Source: Apoderus coryli
Taxonomy: Eukaryota > Arthropoda > Insecta > Coleoptera > Attelabidae
NCBI GenBank assembly: GCA_911728435.2
Contig: OU452208.1
Coordinates: 9,362,001-9,426,000, forward strand
Length of the DNA: 64,000 nucleotides
Direction: 5' to 3'
This document shows positions 56,860-64,000 of this stretch, piece after piece. Numbering within the stretch: position 1 is the first letter of the stretch; each line of letters starts with the position of its first letter. Under the pieces are notes generated by a model. It was given only the letters and a program-made list of their open reading frames with translations, was not told the origin of the DNA and made no database searches. The position numbers were made by a program, and so were the translations under genes.

Positions 56860-57450
56860 GAACTAAAATGTGCAACTATCGGCCAATATCCCTTAATGCA
56901 GGAAAAATCTTTGAGTAAAAAACAAGAATAATACATTTTTTGGCCCAGTTTAACCTCTTATCGCAGAGACAATTTGTAATCAAAAAAGTCATTTCGACAG
57001 AAGATGCTATTTGTTTCCTAACTAATAACATTTATAAAAATTTAGATCAAAACAAAAGAATGATTTGTGTTTTTCTAGCCTTGCTAAAGCCTTTGATACC
57101 GTCGATGCCACTTAATTTAATAAAAAGTTACATTGGTAATAGGACGCAGTGTTTTCGAGTCATTTTTTCGTAGTGAAACAACGGTAAGGTTTGGTGTACC
57201 TCAAGGGACTGTCTTGGGACCTATTTTCCATGTATGTAAATGGACTGCCAAATCGAACAGCTGAAGAAATAGTAGCATGTTTCGCAGATGATACTGTTGT
57301 ACAGTATGTTGTAGATACGTAGAGAAAAGTGGGAGAGATAACTGTAAGGAAGTGCATAAAATTAAGTACTGGTTTTATGAAATGGGTCTTACAATAAATT
57401 TTGAAAAAATTAAATATGTAGCTTTTAGATGCAATAGATCCAAAAAACCT
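56860..57450 (+). pseudogene. LINE reverse transcriptase fragment
   Basis: Frames in order encode 'CNYRPISLNAGKIFE' (about 56873), 'FNLLSQRQFVIKKVISTEDA' and 'RMICVFLALLKPLI' (LAKAFD equivalent, about 57060-57100). Next come 'ETTVRFGVPQGTVLGPI' (about 57176-57225) and 'EEIVACFADDTVVQYVV' (57262-57312, intact FADD), then 'GLTINFEKIKYVAF' (about 57390). Frameshifts split it. Spacing between parts is compressed, so there are internal deletions. Confidence 0.8.
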
Positions 57451-57524
57451 CATTTTCATTTTCTAAACCTAAAAGACTCTCTAAGGTGCATCGACAACTA
57501 AGGCACTAAAATCACTATAATACA

Positions 57525-57850
57525 ATAATAATAATAATGGCCTTTATTGAGGATACAAAATACAAAACAACAAGTATAAATATAATATAACAAAATTAGT
57601 GTGATTTTTTTACATTTTCCCAAGTTTATATCCCCAAAGGGAGAGATTCAGTGCTGGCTACTAGGTAGCCGCCTGTTCAGCTAACCCAATATACCAAAAC
57701 AAGTACCTTGAAGTGTAGATATTCAAACATTCCCAATACATAATAAACACATTAACAAATAAATATAGATAACAATTAAATAAATAATAATAAATAAATA
57801 AACACATAAATAAATAAATGGCAGACAGATAAAAGGGTATACACGACCAA
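57525..57850 (-). repeat. LINE 3' tail
   Basis: On the minus strand the sequence ends CCTCAATAAAGGCCATTATT followed by (ATT)n, the simple-repeat tail of a LINE. The body toward 57850 looks like a 3' UTR. No coding part is recognisable. Confidence 0.6.
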
Positions 57851-58084
57851 AGTGCAAGAAGGCGTATTATATCCTATAAGTTTAAAACTTTTTTGCGAAT
57901 AAAGCAATATTTTTAAGGAATCTATTTGTTGTTATTGACAGATATATGGATTTATCTCTAATCTAAATCTTCACAAATTTAAGCATTTAAAAAAAATCTA
58001 AGTATCCACGAGCTTTGAACAAGTGTCGGAGTCGTTACTTCCAGCGGCTGCCCCGGTTTTAAAGTCCATGCCAGTATTAAACCA

Positions 58085-58190
58085 TTGTTTTTGTCAAGAA
58101 AGATTCCCCGTAAACCGATAGCAGACTTTCCTTGCTTAGTTAGGAACTTTATAAGGGCGCAGTGATTGATCTTCTCTCTGTTTTTACTTT
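58085..58190 (-). pseudogene. Short mariner-type transposase N-terminal fragment
   Basis: The minus strand reads 'EKINHCALIKFLTKQGKSAI', like the first residues of a large animal mariner group (EKIEHR..IKFL..QGK). The rest of the gene is absent. Confidence 0.45.
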
Positions 58191-58857
58191 TCTTCCCGAT
58201 TGAGACGCTTGAAATGCAAATATAAATAAAAAACCGCTTATATTGAACCAACAGTCCTTGGTGGCGACATAATCTCTTCTTCGTTAGACTGCTTTTTTGA
58301 CAGTGTTTTCTTAAAGCGCTGCAATTTAGTTTCAAAATTTTTATATAACGCCAAATGCATCGAACAATAATTGTCACATTAAATAATTGTTGGCGTCAGT
58401 TTCCAGGAATGCATTAAAGAGAACCCTCGTATGGAGAAAGAGGACCGCCGTCGTCGGGTACTAAAATGTATAATAATGTTATGTTTTACTTTCATCATGT
58501 TCATGTTAAACTAATGTCGCATGCATATCAATCGCTGACATAAACTAGGTACATTTATACACATTTAAATGTTAATGGTTTTATGTTTTACTATATTTTA
58601 TGTACCTACCTATTTCACTTGTATCAACTAATGGTTAATAGTATTTAATAATGTAGAATTACATAAACATAAATTTATACATATACAGGGTGTCCATGAA
58701 ATGACTGTACAACGTATAACCATAAATTCCTCAACTAAAAAAAATGTTGCTCCGTTTTGCCTCTGCTCAAGTTCTCAAATGAATATCGTTTTTCCGGAAT
58801 AATTTTTGAACGCCTATATCGATGTTCACAAATTTTGGAACTAAGAATTACGACTAT
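58191..58857. other. Gene-free stretch with one transposon end
   Basis: CAGGGTGTCCATGAAATGAC at 58686, preceded by TA, looks like an IS630/mariner-type end. A possible partner is CTAGGGTGATTCAGGAAG on the minus strand at 59799, also next to TA. The ends match over only about 8 bp. Confidence 0.35.
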
Positions 58858-59072
58858 TATTGGTGTGATTCGGATATATCACCAGAACTCTCTACTCCGT
58901 CTGATTGTCCAAGGAAAAGTGGAAGGCACACGTTGAATTGGACGTAAAAAACTGTCATGTTTCCGAAACATAAGGCAGTGGACAAGACTGCCACCCGAGG
59001 AACTTTTCAGAGCGGCCGCCCACCGTAACACCTTTCAAAATGTTATCACTACGGTGATTGCAAACGTCTGAA
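58858..59072 (+). pseudogene. LINE ORF2 C-terminal end
   Basis: The plus strand encodes 'LLRLIVQGKVEGTR', then after a stop 'LSCFRNIRQWTRLPPEELFR' and 'AAAHRNTFQNVITTVIANV'. This is the widespread C-terminal end of a LINE group ('QGKIEG.RG.GR...SW..N.R.W.....ELFR.A.DR..F..M..N.R'). Only this 3' end remains. Confidence 0.65.
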
Positions 59073-59540
59073 GACAGACAGTACATCGGAAGAAGACGAA
59101 GTGTTTACTTCTTGAACGTTGACATGTTTCTGGTACATGGATTATGTAAGAGAAATGGACGTACGAGTGTCAGAGTCTATCGTGAAAAATATCCAGACCG
59201 CAGAATTCTTAACCATCCAACTTTCGCGAATATTGAGAGGCAACTTAGAGAAACGGGTAGATTTCATGGAAATAATGTTAATCGAGGACGCTAACGTACG
59301 ATTAGGACCGCTGAGCTCGAAGGGGTAGTTTTAAACAGAACTGATGATGATGTTCCCAAGTTTCCTAAAGTACAATTAATAACATTCTACGAGAGCACTT
59401 CCTCCATCCGTATCATGTTGAACAGATGCAAAATCTTTTGCCAATGGACCCTGAAAGTCGGTTGACGCTTTGCCGTTTCATCGAGACAATGAGAACACCA
59501 AATGCAAACTTCCAGAAGAAAATTTTATTTATTGAATTGC
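59073..59540 (+). pseudogene. IS630-like transposase N-terminal half
   Basis: Frames encode 'VDMFLVHGLCKRNGRTSVRV', 'YREKYPDRRILNHPTFANIE' and 'RQLRETGRFHGNNV' (helix-turn-helix region). After a shift come 'REHFLHPYHVEQMQNLLPMD' and 'NANFQKKILFIE', which stands where the ILFTDE catalytic box should be (T-D replaced by I). The copy stops there. Its C-terminal equivalent in another copy lies at 63330. Confidence 0.7.
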
Positions 59541-60875
59541 TTGTTACATAAAGGAATAAGACTTTTAGTTGTGTTGGAAATTTCTAAGTTTCTATAAACA
59601 TGGGTCCTATTCTGAGCCTTTACAGAAATACACACAACATTTAGTTTAGGATTTCTCTTAAATTATTTAGGCTAGGTTTTATACTTTTGAAAAATTCCAC
59701 GTTTTCAGTGTTTCGGTATATAAGTAGGAATTTTTATGCTTATTTTGGGTCTCTGAATATGTAGGTAAAATATTGATATTTCTTCCTGAATCACCCTAGT
59801 ATATATAAAAACTGTTCTACCTTGTTAGGATTTAGTAATTTTGTTTAAATACTTGAATTAGTAAGTGTACTACATGTTAAATGTGACTAATTTAATGTAT
59901 TATAACAATTTATGTTAAACATGTGCTTCTTACTTGCCAAATTAATGTAATTATTAATAACATTCAAACCGCTCTATAGGGTAAAGAGCAGAACTGTTAG
60001 TAGTCTAACCCCTTTATTTTTCTTGAAGTGGCGCAAGAAATATTTTAGCAATTTGATCCCTAAAATTTTCTGCCATCGTTTTAGAAACTTCCGACTTAAT
60101 TATTGGCCACCATTTCTACTAATCTTCAATGACAGTTTTTCTTTAATGGCAAGTTAATTCTCTATTTAATGGCGCGTTTACGTTATTAAAGTGCGTTGAA
60201 TTCAAGTGACTTGAGAGGGAAGTGAGTATCTAAACCCATTTACTTGATAGACTGAATTGAGCAAGGCTTGTTTAACGAAATCGAAATATTTATAAATAGA
60301 GCTACTAAAAACGAGGACCAAAATGAAAAATGCCGCAAACACGGGTGTGATTCTACTCTACGACACCATGGGCATTTTATTACCTTTAGCAAAAAACACG
60401 GAAAAAGGAATATGTAGAATATTATTTGTCACATGTGACCCTCCCCAATCTAAATTTAATTGTGAAACATGCACATTTGCAAATGGGAAAATTCTGTTTT
60501 AGCCCTATACATCCAACACCATATACAAATACCCCTATAGTAGTAAAATCGGAATGTGTTCACTAACACTACCTATGTGCTTTATGACTAGTGGTATACA
60601 GAGTGGCTATAATTAAGTGAAAAAAATTATTTATGATCGATACATGAATTATTTGAAATAAACAAACTTAAATAAAGACAAACAATCAATGAGAACATTT
60701 AGAAAATATTTCCAAAAACCATGTTAATCTTAGGATGTGTATCGTTCAATTTTTTAGACCTTTTGGGCGGCCTTTCATATATAAGTAAATAATATCATTC
60801 GTAACATGTACAGATCTATTCTTTGACTTAATAAATTCACAACAAGTCACAAATTATATTTGTCAAACTCCTACC
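59541..60875. other. Gene-free AT-rich stretch
   Basis: Nothing recognised apart from the possible transposon end near 59799. Confidence 0.35.
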
Positions 60876-62308
60876 ACAGCATAATAAGTACAGCATTCCG
60901 AGTCCCACGTTGGCACTTTGAACTAAATAATTTCAAACTGTGACGTATGACGCCGCCATTTTGGGTTAAAAGTCAGGTCCTGACTAAAAAGAATTATAGT
61001 TTTCGGGTTCTAACCACAGTACTGTATTTTTATTTTTGTAAAAATATTTAAGTACATAATAATAACGCTGTCATTTTCAGAAATATTTGTAGTGTGTCAT
61101 GATTGAAAACAGCTGTTATCAATTAAATGTTGACATGATCGTGTGAATTTTAATAATAATAATAATAAAGACTTTATTAGTAAAAAAAAGACATTTTTAC
61201 AAAAATTGAAGAAGTGCTTCCTAACTTAACCTAAATTTAACTAATATTTTAGTTTAAACCTATCTGAAAATTGTTTTACATCGCTGGCCAAATTAAGTAG
61301 GTAGCTTATGTTTACAAATAAATTTGTTTTATTACGTGTCAGACAGCGCTCTTAAACGAAAACCCCTCTAAACTTTTTATATTCTCCGGTAGAGCGTTGT
61401 AATATTTTGAAACCGTATAGGAAAATGACCGCTCAAAGATTCATGTTGAGTGTAGCGGTGGCGTAATGACAGTTTTATGAGGAATACTCACATCATACAG
61501 AGATCCCCGGAACTCCAATCTTTCATATAAGTATTCCGCCTTTTTCCATCTGATGATTTTATTAATCAAAACTAGTCAATGAAAATCCGACGCTGTTTTA
61601 TTCTTAACCAGCCGATTTCCTTAATCTTAGCGCTAGCCTCTTTCACCCCTACGAGTTCCACATACAAGCCGTGTGCATGAATTCTGCATCAACTGAATCC
61701 TGTTCTCAGCAATTTTAGTCAAACAAGGGCATATATATATTGTCAATAATATGACCTAGCTGATTGCGTTATAATGCTATCTCGCCACGCGACAACTTGT
61801 GTTTATGTTTCACTTGCATTTAGTTTAAAAACAAATTAGATACTGTCATTTCGTAATATAAATTTTAAACAAATAGTTGTTATAAACGTAAAATTATCTA
61901 GTATTCATCTTTATTTTTACCTATTACTCACTTAACAGGATCTTTGGGGAAGCTAAAAAAATGTTAGGAGCAAGTGTACCGCTTATTGGGACAACATTTC
62001 GCAGTACCCACATGTCCCTGATTGTTCATTGTATTAATCACAAGACACGTTAATAAAAATAAAATCCTTTTAATTCTCACGAACACTATAGCGAAAACAC
62101 AAAACACAGAATTAGACTACAAACACAATATTTATTTATCGTACACGCCGACAATGAAGTATATATTGAACACAGGAGTGAACGGTATCTATCTACGTCT
62201 ATGCGATTATTGTGACGTTTTAACCCATAATGGCGGCATGCGCGACGAAATGTGCAGGACGCCTGGCAAACGGAGAGTCAGGATACTGTATTATTTATTA
62301 TACAGTGC
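60876..62308 (-). repeat. Duplicated block, copy B (inverted partner of 27981-28932)
   Basis: The minus strand of this block repeats copy A, including the LINE 3' end with its tail (61155-61175, here (AAT)n on the plus strand) and coding end (61340-61470). About 480 bp at 61713-62195 have no counterpart in copy A. The boundary nearest the window end is CTGTATTATTTATTATACAG at about 62286-62305. Confidence 0.85.
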
Positions 62309-63320
62309 TCCTACTGTACTTGGGATGCGCCTTCTGCGGGCGAAATAAAAAATTTAGTGAACGTTCTACATTTTGACGATTTTTTAGCAATTATTTCACC
62401 GTACCTATATTACATTAAAGAAATGACGCAGCAGAAGAGTTCTATTGTCTGTAGGATCTTCCCATTTACTAGAAAAAACGGAAGCTCTATCTTCTAGCGA
62501 CTTACTTTGGTAAGATCGAGGTAGCTTTAAATTGGATTCGTAATAGAAGAGAGGTCATTTGTGGGAAGTCCTACAGCCCAACTTCATCTATTGCAAAGGT
62601 GTTAAAACTATTCTATATATTTACAAATGATTTGTGAAGAGAATACATGTTGTTAATGTCAGTAATTTGCAGCAGTCTCTTATTAGTACATATTTAAGTA
62701 CAAAGAACTTGGCCAGTAAAACTGATCACAATGCGAATGGTTAATTTCTTTGTAAAAAATAATTGACTTTGGAAGCACATTATTTTTATTTCTCTTGCTA
62801 TTTTAAAAAAAAAGAACATAATAAGTTAAAAAATTACTCGTTTCTGATCAAAGTTTTATCATCAGGATATTAAGCAGATTCCCCTGTTACTCCAGTTGCA
62901 CCAAATTGTCCACATTGACATTCCTACATGGGTACATTGCCTATGTTGTGCCCCATTTGGCATACAGGGGGATTAGTGTATACAACACAACACATCTACT
63001 ACCCTGTTTCTTTTTTCTCACTTTTTTTTTATTTCAATGCAAAGGTAGAGCTACAAATGTAATTCGTGTGGGAAAACATTGGGACAAAATGTACGAAAAA
63101 ATACAAAATGATGTATAAAAACTTGGGTAGATACGTGTAGTTCGTTTTCATTTGGACATGTTGGTATTTAGACCACCTGCACCATGGTTTTTTTACTGTA
63201 ATGGAATAAATTGTTCACATTTACCAAATCTTTATTGTAGCAATTTTATGGAAACAAATAATTTACTTTCATTAATAATTAATTAATTTTGTTGGACTCT
63301 TTCAACTTGCACCCTCTCTA
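62309..63320. other. Gene-free stretch
   Basis: No gene. On the minus strand at 62866-62833, CCTGATGATAAAACTTTGAT then CAGAAACGAGTA resembles a decayed hammerhead core. Confidence 0.3.
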
Positions 63321-63329
63321 CCGGCCTAC

Positions 63330-63610
63330 AGTATTTGAATTTTCTTCAACAAAATTTATGGGAGTTGCTTAACGAAGTACCACTTAATTTAAGAGAAAAC
63401 ATGTGGTTTATGGAAGACGGGGCACCAAAAATTTTGCTCGGCCGGTGCGTGAATATTTAGACTTTCCCCATCGTTGGAATGTTCGAGGGAGTGAATTAGC
63501 TTGGCCAGCTAGAAGCCTGCACTTAAATCCTCGGGAATTTACGATTTGGCAAGACCTACTCTACAAAGAAACTGTTGATTCGTCCGAGGAGTTGTGGCGT
63601 AGAATATAAG
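63330..63610 (+). pseudogene. IS630-like transposase C-terminal part
   Basis: One frame encodes 'FLQQNLWELLNEVPLNLREN' and 'MWFMEDGAPKI'. After a one-base shift the next encodes 'FARPVREYLDFPHRWNVRGS', 'ELAWPARSLHLNPREFTIW' and 'ETVDSSEELWRRI'. This is the second-Asp to C-terminus region (QQDGAPPHFARPVR...WPARSPDLTPLDF) of the family at 36130 and 59073. The third catalytic residue region reads SLHLNPREF, so the final acidic residue has probably changed. Confidence 0.75.
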
Positions 63611-64000
63611 ACGTAATCAAGAAGAACTGTATGCAAATCGTGTGTATCTCAGAAAACGGATTAGAAAATGTGTCATAATGAAGTCTTTGTTTTGTTTTTC
63701 TTGTAAATTTTCAAGAATAATGATTTTTTAACAAAACCTTACCGAGTTTTCTTTCTAGGATGAAAATATAATTTGCATTAAATAATTTTTTCTTGAAAAC
63801 GATACAATATACATTCAGCATAGCATAGATTACCAGTTTTTTTGCTAAATTCCGCAAACATTTAGCTGTGATTTTAAATTGCTATTTCTTCCACAGTTCC
63901 AAAGCTGCCAAAGACATTTAACATAAACCACATTTTATATTTTGCTGATTGCTTATATGAAGTATAGACTTTGCAGTCTTTGCACCGAAAATAAACAAGT
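63611..64000. other. Gene-free end of window
   Basis: Nothing recognised. Confidence 0.35.

Noticed and set aside
57979..58377. 132-codon minus-strand open frame
   Set aside because: Only a stretch of about 20 residues (EKINHCALIKFLTKQGKSAI) resembles a mariner N-terminus; the rest is not coherent, so the whole frame is not a gene.
55704..58440. TATACGAGGGTTGG (55704) and AACCCTCGTA (58432) as the ends of one mariner
   Set aside because: The ends match over only about 10 bases and the interval contains unrelated elements.
1..64000. CRISPR array, operon, riboswitch or prokaryotic system
   Set aside because: No regularly spaced short repeats, no co-directional gene clusters with ribosome binding sites; spliced gene and animal transposons show eukaryotic nuclear DNA.

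Overview
This is AT-rich nuclear DNA from an arthropod, almost certainly an insect. The evidence is a GT-AG spliced animal gene of the DUF229 family and a dense mix of insect-type transposons: mariner and other IS630-like elements, hAT, pogo, non-LTR retrotransposons, a tRNA-derived SINE, and a multi-copy-type insect gene family carried on a TIR element. The order (beetle or other) cannot be fixed from sequence alone. There is no bacterial, organellar or viral gene organisation.

Only two coding units look intact. (1) 8414-10114 is an uninterrupted 566-codon reading frame inside a 2.4 kb element (7955-10366) with matching inverted ends and a TTA target duplication. The protein has a Cys/His-rich N-terminus and a possible RNase H-like core with no canonical transposase label that I can assign. 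It is itself inserted into an older decayed transposon (about 7246-11980). (2) 30568-38322 is an eight-exon gene whose exons join in frame to 635 codons. It encodes a membrane-anchored DUF229 (sulfatase/alkaline-phosphatase-like) protein. Its introns hold a mariner relic, a LINE fragment, a perfect 180-bp palindrome and a 2.1 kb mariner-like element.

Layout. 0-7 kb: IS630-type transposase relic, a hAT element with terminal repeats, a well-formed hammerhead ribozyme at 4501-4606, and a roughly 175-bp tandem array. 7-12 kb: the nested TIR elements. 12-30 kb: a second, decayed hammerhead, LINE fragments, a tyrosine-recombinase C-terminus, hairpin MITEs, a 5'-truncated LINE (24640-26491) and a duplicated block (27981-28932). 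30.5-38.3 kb: the DUF229 gene. 39-48 kb: LINE tails, tRNA-like hairpins, a SINE, mariner, LINE and pogo relics. 49-64 kb: LINE relics, a nearly full-length mariner (53526-54782), a foldback element (55770-56792), the inverted partner of the 28 kb block (60876-62308) and more transposase relics.

The most interesting signals are the type I hammerhead ribozyme and its decayed relatives, the perfect palindrome that joins two hammerhead 3' halves head to head, and the intact TIR-flanked gene of unassigned biochemical function. All protein-family calls come from recognising motifs by eye; no database search was run.
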